A stretch of 64,000 bases of DNA, taken from positions 17,540 to 81,539 of the forward strand of contig NZ_JAJNDV010000013.1 of assembly GCF_021043375.1 (NCBI RefSeq), written 5' to 3'. Below are positions 36,757 to 43,804 of the stretch, piece after piece (position 1 is the stretch's first letter; each line of letters opens with the position of its first letter). A program made the translations under genes and the position numbers. Source of the DNA: Sphingomonas sp. IC-56 (GTDB lineage Bacteria > Pseudomonadota > Alphaproteobacteria > Sphingomonadales > Sphingomonadaceae). The notes beneath the pieces were generated by a model that was not told the origin of the DNA, did no database searches, and saw only the letters and a program-made list of their open reading frames with translations.

Positions 36757-37626
36757 TCATCCCGCCTGCGCGAGGCTCGCGGCAAAGTCGCGATAGCTGT
36801 GGAGCGGACGGCCGAGGATGGCGGTCAGCCGCGCAACATCGCCGGTTTGCGGTACCATGCCGTCGCTTACCCACCGTCGCGCCATCAGGCGCATCTCGTA
36901 GGCGGTCCACTTGGGCATGAAGCTCGCTGCGTTCTGTTCGAAGCCGCTGGGATCGTCTCCCCCGTAGACGACCGGGCGACCGAGCAGCCCGCTCCAGATC
37001 TCGGCGACGCCGCCGCCGGTGAGCGTGTCGGGACCAACAAGGTTGATGGTCTCGATGAGCAGCTTCTCGGGGCTCTGATCGCGACGGATCAACTCGATTG
37101 CGGCCACCTCTGCGATGTCGCGGGCGTCAACCATGGCAAGGCCTTTGCTGCCGATCGGCATCGGATACACGCCGTGACTGAGGATGACGTCCTTGATCAT
37201 CAGGTCATTGTCGATAAAGTAGGCCGGACGCAGGATCGTGGCTCCGAAAGCCATGTGCTCCAGCATGCGCTCGGCACCGTATTTGACCGCGAAATGCGGG
37301 ACGTTGACCGCCCGGTCGGCATCGAAGACGGACAGGTAGACGATCCGGTCGACACCGGCCTCTCGGGCGAGATTCAGGGTGATGATCGCCTGGGTGAATT
37401 CGTCGCCGGTAACTGCATTGAGGAGGAAAAGCGTGCGCACGCCAGCGAAGGCGCTGCGCGTAGCGTCGATGTCGAGCAGGTCGCCCTGAGCCACCTCCAC
37501 GCCCGTCGGAAACTCTGTCTTGGCGGGATCACGGGTCAGCACGCGCACCTGCGCGCCGCGCGTGACGAGTTGGTCGACGAGATGGCGACCGATCCGGCCG
37601 GTTGCGCCTGTCACGAGAATGGTCAT
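36757..37626 (-). CDS. NmrA-like NAD(P)-binding oxidoreductase/sensor
   Basis: A 289-residue atypical short-chain dehydrogenase of the NmrA/HSCARG type. The Rossmann opening ILVTGATGRIGRHLVDQLVTRGAQVRVLTRDPAKTEF includes the GxxGxxG motif, with no complete YxxxK catalytic pair. Other landmarks are GDLLDIDATRSAFAGVRTLFLLNAVTGDEF, EHMAFGATILRPAYFIDND and AMVDARDIAEVAAIEL. Such proteins often act as NADPH sensors or quinone reductases. It is transcribed divergently from the LysR gene, which probably controls it, and is followed by the DUF1857 gene. Confidence 0.92.
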   Translation of the reverse strand: MTILVTGATGRIGRHLVDQLVTRGAQVRVLTRDPAKTEFPTGVEVAQGDLLDIDATRSAFAGVRTLFLLNAVTGDEFTQAIITLNLAREAGVDRIVYLSVFDADRAVNVPHFAVKYGAERMLEHMAFGATILRPAYFIDNDLMIKDVILSHGVYPMPIGSKGLAMVDARDIAEVAAIELIRRDQSPEKLLIETINLVGPDTLTGGGVAEIWSGLLGRPVVYGGDDPSGFEQNAASFMPKWTAYEMRLMARRWVSDGMVPQTGDVARLTAILGRPLHSYRDFAASLAQAG

Positions 37627-37734
37627 CGAGGAACTCCTTGTTTGGGACAGCCGTCCGACACCCCGCTACTTAGTGACCCGCAGTAATGCTGATAGATCGA
37701 CAATCGGGACACACCGTCTCATTGGTGGAACGAC

Positions 37735-38628
37735 ATGGATCTGCTCGCGCTTGCCGACTTCAACTTGGTTGCCCGCCACGGCGGCTTCGGCCGTGCGTCG
37801 AGGGCAGCCGGACGGCCCAAGGCAACCCTGTCGCGTAGGGTCGCCGAACTGGAGAGCCATCTTGACCTGCGATTGTTCGAACGCGGGGGGCGGAAGCTGA
37901 AGCTGACGGAGGAAGGTCGGGCTTTGCACGAGCGAACCCGCGTCTTGCTGAGCGAGTTGGACGAAACGGCGGCCGCGATTGCGTCGGGTAGCCAGCGTCC
38001 GCGCGGGCGCTTGCGCATCAGCGCTCCACTGCTCTTTTCTCAGATCGGGATGGGCAAGCTGGCCGCGCGCTTTTCGCTGCGCCATCCTGACGTTCGCCTG
38101 GAGGTCACCACCGAGGACCGATCGGTGGACATGGTCGATGAAGGCTATGACCTCGTCATCCGCGTTAATCCGCCCACGGACGCTAATCTGGTGGGACGCG
38201 TTTTCCTGCGCGATCGCCTCGTCATGGTCGCCGCCGCAGCCCTGGAAATGCCAAGCGATGGTGCGCCACTTGCAGCTATCGTGCGCGGCGCGGCGGAGCC
38301 ACCTTCACCGTGGACCGGGATCACTCCAGCGGGAAGGATCGAAATTCCGGTCGAGCCGGTCGTGAACCTTTCCTCGATGATCATGGTGCGCGATGCAGCC
38401 CTTGCCGGTGCAGGCGTGGCCCGTCTGCCGATTTCGCTTGTCAGCCGCGATCTTGCGGCAGGCCGCTTGCGGTCGTTGGGCGAGATCGAGGGCCCGGACA
38501 TCACCTTGTGGGCGCTCTATCCAACGCGGCGACTGCTCAACGCCCGAGTTTCGGCTTTTTTGGATTTCCTCAAGGAAGCTTTTCCGACGGGCACGCCGGA
38601 TGAACTGGCGGCCTTTCTAACCGACTGA
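37735..38628 (+). CDS. LysR-family transcriptional regulator
   Basis: A 297-residue regulator. The N-terminal helix-turn-helix (DLLALADFNLVARHGGFGRASRAAGRPKATLSRRVAELESHLDLRLFERGGRKLKLTEEG) is followed by a substrate-binding domain (RPRGRLRISAPLLFSQIGMGKLAARFSLRHPDVRLEVTTEDRSVDMVDEGYDLVIRV) of the CrgA/AaeR type. It is divergent from the NmrA gene with 108 bases between the starts, the standard arrangement for control of the neighbour. The inducer is unknown, perhaps a reactive electrophile or quinone given the target. Confidence 0.94.
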   Translation: MDLLALADFNLVARHGGFGRASRAAGRPKATLSRRVAELESHLDLRLFERGGRKLKLTEEGRALHERTRVLLSELDETAAAIASGSQRPRGRLRISAPLLFSQIGMGKLAARFSLRHPDVRLEVTTEDRSVDMVDEGYDLVIRVNPPTDANLVGRVFLRDRLVMVAAAALEMPSDGAPLAAIVRGAAEPPSPWTGITPAGRIEIPVEPVVNLSSMIMVRDAALAGAGVARLPISLVSRDLAAGRLRSLGEIEGPDITLWALYPTRRLLNARVSAFLDFLKEAFPTGTPDELAAFLTD

Positions 38629-38660
38629 TGAAACTGCACCTTCAGCGATAGGAGCAAGCC

Positions 38661-38819
38661 TCAGGTCGGCAGCGCAGCTTCGGTGACGAGCCTGCTGAGG
38701 ATCGCGGCCAGTTGCTCGGACGCCCAGACATGCGCAAGGTGCCCCTGATCCGGAACCATGATCTCCTCCACGCCCGGCCGAGGCGCGAGGAACCGGCATG
38801 CCGCCGTTCCGTAGGTTCG
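38661..38819 (-). pseudogene. remnant of an alpha/beta hydrolase C-terminus
   Basis: The minus-strand frame ending at 38661 reads ...RFLAPRPGVEEIMVPDQGHLAHVWASEQLAAILSRLVTEAALPT, which resembles the last 50 residues of an alpha/beta hydrolase with the catalytic-His context DQGHLAH. No start codon or N-terminal core with the nucleophile elbow lies upstream; the sequence before it runs into the TetR gene. The remnant is probably what is left after a deletion. Confidence 0.6.
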
Positions 38820-38856
38820 CGGCCTGCATTCCCGAACGGGGGTCTTCGCCGCTCCC

Positions 38857-39459
38857 TCAGTCCTCGGGCGCCTGAAGACCGCACGCCAGCAGCGCCGCAA
38901 AGGTGCTAACCGCCTCGGGCTGCGTACAGACGCCACGGATCAGAGCCGCCGACAGCGCCTCTCCCGCGCCGACAAACGCGACGCAGCGGCGCTCGAGCTC
39001 CCTAGTCGTCAGACTACTGTGCGGCGCCAGCACCGCCACAAACATGCTGACGCTATGGTCCAGCAGTTCCTGGAAGACTGCTGCTTTCTCTTCGCTGCCG
39101 GCGAGCGCTGCACCGACCGCCTGGAACTCGCCCGTCGTGTCCGCCGCGCAATCGATATAGGCGTCGGCCAGTGCCTGCGCGGTCTCTTCCAAGGTGCGAT
39201 CGCCCTCCTGCATCGACTTGCGAAAGGCATCGACGCGTTCGGTGTCTATCCATCGATAGAGCTCGATCAGCAGGCCGGACCGCGTTTCGAAATGGTCGTA
39301 GGCAATCGGCTTCGACACGCCGGCGCGGGTGGCGAGATGGCCAAGGGTCAGGCGATCGGCGCCTTCTTCCCGCACGATCGCCAGCGCGGTTTCCAGCAGC
39401 TGTCGACGCCGCTCGTCCTTTGTCAGGCGTCGCCCCCGCGCTTCTTTTTCTTCGGTCAA
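38857..39459 (-). CDS. TetR-family transcriptional regulator
   Basis: A 200-residue TetR-like repressor. The DNA-binding domain is LTKDERRRQLLETALAIVREEGADRLTLGHLATRAGVSKPIAYDHFETRSGLLIELYRWIDTERVDAF, followed by a helical ligand-binding domain ending in LLACGLQAPED. It is transcribed divergently from the saccharopine-dehydrogenase-like gene. The intervening 87 bases carry two inverted repeats, so the regulator very likely controls that gene and itself. Confidence 0.94.
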   Translation of the reverse strand: MTEEKEARGRRLTKDERRRQLLETALAIVREEGADRLTLGHLATRAGVSKPIAYDHFETRSGLLIELYRWIDTERVDAFRKSMQEGDRTLEETAQALADAYIDCAADTTGEFQAVGAALAGSEEKAAVFQELLDHSVSMFVAVLAPHSSLTTRELERRCVAFVGAGEALSAALIRGVCTQPEAVSTFAALLACGLQAPED

Positions 39460-39477
39460 GTCAGCCCGCCTCTTGAT

Positions 39478-39496
39478 AAGCTACTACTGGTAGCTT
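39478..39496. promoter_or_regulatory. 19-bp inverted repeat, candidate TetR operator
   Basis: Perfect 7-bp arms AAGCTAC (39478-39484) and GTAGCTT (39490-39496) with a 5-base centre lie 18 bases upstream of the TetR start and 51 bases before the divergent gene. A 15-19 bp dyad in this position is typical of TetR operators. Confidence 0.6.
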
Positions 39497-39500
39497 AGCT

Positions 39501-39529
39501 CATACTAGCTACCGAAAGTAGGTAGTATG
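39501..39529. promoter_or_regulatory. second inverted repeat in the TetR intergenic region
   Basis: Outer arms CATACTA (39501-39507) and TAGTATG (39523-39529), with inner arms CTACC/GGTAG, form a second dyad between the first and the start of the saccharopine-dehydrogenase-like gene. The shared CTAC/GTAG core suggests that it binds the same TetR regulator or overlaps the target promoter. Confidence 0.5.
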
Positions 39530-39546
39530 GCAAAAGAGGTATAGCA

Positions 39547-40593
39547 ATGCCATCTGATCCCATTCTGCTCGTCGGCGGCGCGGGCACCGTTGGACGTCAC
39601 GCGGCGCGGCAATTGCGGGCGGCGCATCCGGACCTGCCGCTTTTGCTCGGCAGCCGCGATTTGGCCAAGGCGGGCGAGTTCGCCGACGCGCTTGGACAGG
39701 CGGAGGCGGTGGCGCTTGACCTGAGGGGCGACGATCTCGGTATCGGCCGCCGCAGCGTTGGCGCCGTCGCCGTTCTGTTTACCGACCGGCGCCTCGCCAC
39801 GCTCCGCTTCGCCCAGGCGCGCGGAGTTCCGCATCTCAGCATCTCGCCGCTGCTCCACGAGATCGGCCCCGAAGTCGGCAGCTACATGCATCGCCCCAAT
39901 GCCGCGCCGGTCGTACTTGGCACCGAATGGCTGGTCGGCGCCACGACTGTTCCCGCGCTCGATTTTGCGCGTGAGTTCCGGCGCGTGGACGCCATCCGGA
40001 TCGGCGCCCTGCTCGACGATCTGGATGTCGGGGGGCCAGCTCAGAGGGCGGACCTGGAACATGTCACCCGGACGACGCCTGCCGCTCTTGCGCGGCGCGA
40101 TGGCGCCTATGTCTGGCGCACGGGCGAGGATGCGACAGCGAACTTCCGCGCCGTGGACGGCACAGACATGGCGGCGACCGCGCTGTCGCCGAACGATGTT
40201 CTTGGTCTCGCGCTCGCGACCGGTGCACCCGATGTCACCTTCGATCTGGCAACCGGCGTCAGCTCCAGCCGCCGCCGTGGCGAGCCGATGTCGACGGAGA
40301 TCGTCATCGACCTGAGCGGGACGGACCACGCGGGGCAGCCGTTGCGCACACGACACGCGATCGTCCATCCGGCAGGCCAATTCCCCCTCACGGGCCTTGG
40401 CGTCGCCATGCTGCTCGAGCGGCTGGTCGGTCTGGACGGCGGAGATGCGCCGCCGGCGGGGTTGTACTTCCCGTATCAGCTGCTGGAGCCCGCCGCCTAT
40501 CTCGCCCGCCTGCGACAAATCGGCGGACGCGTACTGGCGCTCGATCGAAGGACAAGATCCGGTGGCTCCTCGAAGATCTCGGAGTCGATGTAG
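39547..40593 (+). CDS. saccharopine-dehydrogenase-like NAD(P)-binding protein
   Basis: A 348-residue protein with a Rossmann N-terminus (PILLVGGAGTVGRHAARQLRAAHPDLPLLLGSRDLAKAGEFADALGQAEAVALDL), as in saccharopine dehydrogenase-like oxidoreductases, and a C-terminal domain without a recognisable motif. The last 15 or so residues (LDRRTRSGGSSKISESM) read out of frame through an MDR oxidoreductase remnant, so the natural C-terminus has probably been replaced. It may still be functional because the fold appears complete to about residue 330. It faces the TetR gene and is its likely target. Confidence 0.8.
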   Translation: MPSDPILLVGGAGTVGRHAARQLRAAHPDLPLLLGSRDLAKAGEFADALGQAEAVALDLRGDDLGIGRRSVGAVAVLFTDRRLATLRFAQARGVPHLSISPLLHEIGPEVGSYMHRPNAAPVVLGTEWLVGATTVPALDFAREFRRVDAIRIGALLDDLDVGGPAQRADLEHVTRTTPAALARRDGAYVWRTGEDATANFRAVDGTDMAATALSPNDVLGLALATGAPDVTFDLATGVSSSRRRGEPMSTEIVIDLSGTDHAGQPLRTRHAIVHPAGQFPLTGLGVAMLLERLVGLDGGDAPPAGLYFPYQLLEPAAYLARLRQIGGRVLALDRRTRSGGSSKISESM

Positions 40594-40952
40594 TCATCAA
40601 CTATCGCGAGACGCCCGATCTCGCCGCCGCGCTGGACGCAGCGAGCGATTTCGCGCGCTTCCCCCTGTGCGGCATGATCGCGCAATATAATGACGCGCCC
40701 ACAGGCCCGCGCAACATCTACCGGGCCGTTGAGAAGCGCATCACCCTCCGCGGCCTGATCGTCACCGATCATGTGGACCTGTGGCCCGAGTTCCAGCGCG
40801 ATGGCGGAAAGTGGATCTCTGAGGGCAGGCTGACGTGGCGAGACACCGTCGTCGACGGGCTGGAGAATACGCCGCGCGCGTTCATCGATCTCTTCTCCGG
40901 TGGCAACACCGGCAAGATGCTCGTCCGGCTGGAGGGGGAGGAGGGCCGCTGA
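40530..40952 (+). pseudogene. remnant of an MDR-family (CurA-like) NADP-dependent oxidoreductase
   Basis: In the frame shifted by one from the upstream gene, the sequence reads KDKIRWLLEDLGVDVVINYRETPDLAAALDAA, then directly SDFARFPLCGMIAQYNDAPTGPRNIYRAVEKRITLRGLIVTDHVDLWPEFQRDGGKWISEGRLTWRDTVVDGLENTPRAFIDLFSGGNTGKMLVRLEG. This is the C-terminal half of a CurA/leukotriene-B4-dehydrogenase-like enzyme. The N-terminal half is missing, and about 25 residues that normally link DAA to the DFAR segment are deleted. The remnant overlaps the end of the saccharopine-dehydrogenase-like gene. Confidence 0.75.
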
Positions 40953-40968
40953 CGGCAGGCCCCGCCTG

Positions 40969-41229
40969 ACTTTCCCGGTGCCAGCACATCTTGATCAGGG
41001 CGCTTTCACCGACCAGCAAACGCTGGTCGCCGGCCACACAGCGCTGATGGACGCCGTCATCTACAAGCACGCGGACGTTGTCCGGCTGCTCCTGCGCCGA
41101 GCCGCGCGGACCACGATCAGGAGCGACTGGCAGGAAACCGCACCCGACATCGCGCGGCGGGATGGCCACGCGGCAATTGCCGATGCGATCGCGGCGCAAC
41201 CCCTCGTGCTCGCGATCAAGCCGAGGTGA
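40969..41229 (+). pseudogene. C-terminal remnant of an ankyrin-repeat protein
   Basis: The plus frame ending at 41229 contains DQQTLVAGHTALMDAVIYKHADVVRLLLRRAARTTIRSDWQETAPDIARRDGHAAIADAIAA. That is two consecutive ankyrin-like units (GHTALMDAVIYKHADVVRLLL and ETAPDIARRDGHAAIADAI). No start codon or signal sequence precedes the repeat, and it begins right after the MDR remnant. It is most likely the tail of a larger gene joined here by deletion. A short ORF starting at 40900 could still be translated. Confidence 0.6.
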
Positions 41230-41877
41230 AACGGATGAGAAACCTCCGGACAGCGCGCGCTGCTGGAGTCACAGGGATGTGATCAGGATCAGGGATTTCT
41301 GTTTGGCCAAACCCTGAATGCTTCCGAAGCGTTGAACATGCTTCACATAGGAGCATTGTCTAGATCTGAGACCGGGGATCGAGACGTAGCATAGCTCCAC
41401 GCACTGAGCTGCCCCTCCCGCTTGGCTGACCATGCGCACGCCGATCGTATGGCGGGGACGTTGCCAAGCATCCAAGGCCCGAGGTGCGCATTTATCGCCG
41501 CGGCGTCGGTGCCCGGCCGCAGCTTTACGTATTTCTAACCGCTGTACCAGCCTCACTGCCTGATCTCGTCGGGTGCATCAGGCTTTCATCTAGTAGCTCC
41601 ACCACGCCGAACCGTTGTGCGAGGTACGCGGTAGGTCCTTGTAGACCGCGGTGAGGCGCCTTTTCCCGATTGGCATTGTCGTTCACCACCGATCGACTTT
41701 GCGCGGCCCGCGCGTGCGCGCGAGAGAGTGCTGCACGGGTGGATTGAACCAACGCGTTCAAAAGCGGTTCATGCTGCGACTGGCATTGCGCGATGCAATC
41801 GCGTCGCTTGTACGGGCTCGAACGGTTAACTAGAGGATCGTCCGAACCCGTCCGCGTTCCCACGAGGAGAGTAGTAC
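41230..41877. other. 648 bp without a recognisable gene
   Basis: I see no frame on either strand with a convincing product. A minus-strand stretch around 41580-41700 reads NDNANREKAPHRGLQGPTAYLAQRFGVVELLDE, faintly like an ankyrin repeat, but stops and the lack of a start argue against a gene. The last part must hold the promoter of the TPR gene at 41878. The region is of lower GC than its flanks and continues the run of remnants, which fits a past deletion or insertion. Confidence 0.5.
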
Positions 41878-43134
41878 ATGACGTTCGTTTCGAAGCTCGC
41901 GATGGCCGCTGCGCTGACGCTGGGCACTTCCGCATTGGGCGTGTCGCCGGCCCTTGCGCAGAAGAAGAACGAGAAGGCGCCCGAGGTCAAGGTGAGCGAC
42001 GAGTTCCGTACGCCTGCCGCTGCCGCACAGGCCGCAGTGGAGGCCAAGAACTGGGCCGCTGCCGAGCCGAACATCGTTGCCGCCGAAGCCGTCGCCAAAA
42101 GCGACACCGAGAAGTATTTCGCCGCGGTGCTGCGCCTCCAGCTCGAGACGTCGCGCAACAACGTCAACGGTCAGGCCACGGCGCTCCAGATCCTGGCGAA
42201 CAATCCCACCACCCCGCCGCAGAACGCCAAGGTGTATCAGCAGCGCTTCTATTATCTTCAGGGTGTCGCTGCGGCGAACGGCAAGAAGAATGCCGAGGCG
42301 ATCCAGTTTCTGACCAAGGCGCGCGAGGCAGGTTCGACCGCCGACGATATCTCGATCCTGCTCGCCAATGCCTATGGCGCGACCGGCAAGAATGCCGAAG
42401 CCGTCGCGGAAGTCGAGAAGGCAATGGCGGCGAGCAAGGCCGCCGGCCGCAAGCCGCCGGTGGAATGGTACCGCTTTGCAATCCCCAAAGTCGCCGCGCT
42501 TGGCGATCGTACCGCGACCGCGCAGTGGATGACGCGCTACATCCAGGAATATCCCACCGTGCAGAACTGGCGCTGGGTGATCCAGGTGACGCGCCAGGGT
42601 GCGCCCACCGCTAACGACAAGGTCGAGAAGCTCGACCTGTATCGTCTGATGCGCTCCACCAATGCGCTGGCCGACCGCGGCGACTATGCCGACTACGCCT
42701 ATCAGGCGCAGACCAGCGGCCTGCCGTGGGAAGCCGTGGCGGCTATCGAAGAGGGGCGCAAGAACGGCAAGATTCCGGCCGGTGACTCCGATACTGGCCG
42801 GATCTACACCGCGTCGCAGGCTGCCGCGAAGGCGGAGGGCTCGCTCGACCGTCAGATCGCGACGGCCAAGACCGGTACGCAGACTGCCAACCTGGCCGAC
42901 GCGTTCCTGGCGTCGGGCAACAATGCCAAGGCGCTGGAACTGTACGACCAGGCGCTGCAGCGCGGTGGCGCCAAGGCCGATGAGGTGAACCTGCACCGCG
43001 GCATCGCGCTGCAGCGGCTGGGCCGCAAGGACGAGGCGCGCACTGCCTTCCAGGCGGTCCCGGCAACCGGGCCCTTCGGGAACCTGGCGCTGCTCTGGGC
43101 TACTTCGATCGACTTCCCGCCGCTCGGCGCGTGA
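41878..43134 (+). CDS. exported TPR-like repeat protein
   Basis: A 418-residue secreted protein. The signal peptide (VSKLAMAAALTLGTSALGVSPALAQ) precedes helical repeats through the whole length: WAAAEPNIVAAEAVAKSDTEKYFAAVLRLQLE, NAEAIQFLTKAREAGSTADDISILLANAYGATGKNAEAVAEVEKAM, NLADAFLASGNNAKALELYDQAL and EVNLHRGIALQRLGRKDEARTAFQAV. These fit tetratricopeptide repeats. No catalytic domain is visible. It has its own strong terminator at 43154 and is bordered upstream by the remnant region, so it is probably monocistronic. Its partners in the periplasm are unknown. Confidence 0.85.
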   Translation: MTFVSKLAMAAALTLGTSALGVSPALAQKKNEKAPEVKVSDEFRTPAAAAQAAVEAKNWAAAEPNIVAAEAVAKSDTEKYFAAVLRLQLETSRNNVNGQATALQILANNPTTPPQNAKVYQQRFYYLQGVAAANGKKNAEAIQFLTKAREAGSTADDISILLANAYGATGKNAEAVAEVEKAMAASKAAGRKPPVEWYRFAIPKVAALGDRTATAQWMTRYIQEYPTVQNWRWVIQVTRQGAPTANDKVEKLDLYRLMRSTNALADRGDYADYAYQAQTSGLPWEAVAAIEEGRKNGKIPAGDSDTGRIYTASQAAAKAEGSLDRQIATAKTGTQTANLADAFLASGNNAKALELYDQALQRGGAKADEVNLHRGIALQRLGRKDEARTAFQAVPATGPFGNLALLWATSIDFPPLGA

Positions 43135-43153
43135 GGCTGAAGGTCGAATGCAG

Positions 43154-43193
43154 AAAAGGGGGCGGCGTCGAAAGGCGCCGCCCCCTTTTCTTA
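43154..43193 (+). terminator. intrinsic terminator of the TPR gene (bidirectional)
   Basis: Perfect 14-bp stem AAAAGGGGGCGGCG (43154-43167) / CGCCGCCCCCTTTT (43176-43189) with an 8-base loop, followed by TTTTCTTA. Because the arm begins with AAAA, it can also act on the convergent Lrp gene, whose stop is at 43191. Confidence 0.92.
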
Positions 43194-43658
43194 CATCTCA
43201 GGGACGGGGACGCCGGGCAGCGATTTCGCGGTGCGGATCGTCAGTGACGTCTTCACGTGCTCGACGTTGGGTGCGGTGGTCAGCTGAGTGGTGAGGATCT
43301 GCTGAAAGCTCTGGAGGTCGGGCGCAACGATCTTCAGGATGAAGTCGATCTCGCCATTAAGCATATGGCATTCACGCACTTCAGGGATCTCGCCCACGCG
43401 CTGCTCGAACGCGCGAAGATCGGCGTCGGCCTGGCTCTTCAGGCTCACCATCGCGAAAACCGTCAGGTTGTATCCCAGCGCCGCTGGGTCTAAGGCGGCA
43501 TGATATCCGCTGATCGCGCCCTGCTGTTCCAGCGCGCGCACGCGCCGCAGGCAGGGGGGAGCCGTCAGGCCGACCCGCTCGGCCAGTTCGACGTTCGTCA
43601 TCCGACCATTCTCTTGCAGAAGGGCCAGAATTCGCACATCGATGTCGTCAAACCGCAT
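43191..43658 (-). CDS. Lrp/AsnC-family regulator
   Basis: A 155-residue regulator. The N-terminal helix-turn-helix FDDIDVRILALLQENGRMTNVELAERVGLTAPPCLRRVRALEQQGAISGYHAALDPAALG is followed by the RAM domain (VSLKSQADADLRAFEQRVGEIPEVRECHMLNGEIDFILKIVAPDLQSFQQILTTQL). The ATG at 43658 (MRFDDID) is chosen over the in-frame start 21 bases earlier because the family begins here. It is divergent from the kinase-like gene at 43805. Such regulators respond to amino acids; the ligand is unknown. Confidence 0.95.
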   Translation of the reverse strand: MRFDDIDVRILALLQENGRMTNVELAERVGLTAPPCLRRVRALEQQGAISGYHAALDPAALGYNLTVFAMVSLKSQADADLRAFEQRVGEIPEVRECHMLNGEIDFILKIVAPDLQSFQQILTTQLTTAPNVEHVKTSLTIRTAKSLPGVPVPEM

Positions 43659-43785
43659 TATTCTGCAACTCCGGATCAAATATTTGCTTTCGCCACCCCT
43701 TAGCTATACGAATATTACAAATCAACGCAATTGTCCCACAATGCTACGTCTCATTTTAGGCTGTTTGTGACGGGAGCGGCGGGCG

Positions 43786-43800
43786 TTAAGGAATCGTTAG
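43786..43800 (+). promoter_or_regulatory. degenerate CtrA-like motif with a CcrM site
   Basis: TTAA (43786) with seven bases to TTAG (43797) departs from the CtrA consensus TTAA-N7-TTAA by one base. The spacer contains GAATC (43791-43795), a GANTC site for the CcrM methyltransferase. It lies immediately before the start of the kinase-like gene. The match is short and may be chance. Confidence 0.3.
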
Positions 43801-43804
43801 GACA

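Noticed and set aside
41525..41935. Minus frame with a faint ankyrin-like segment
   Set aside because: Only one weak repeat-like unit is visible, there is no start context and its 5' end overlaps the TPR gene; noted in the gene-free entry instead.
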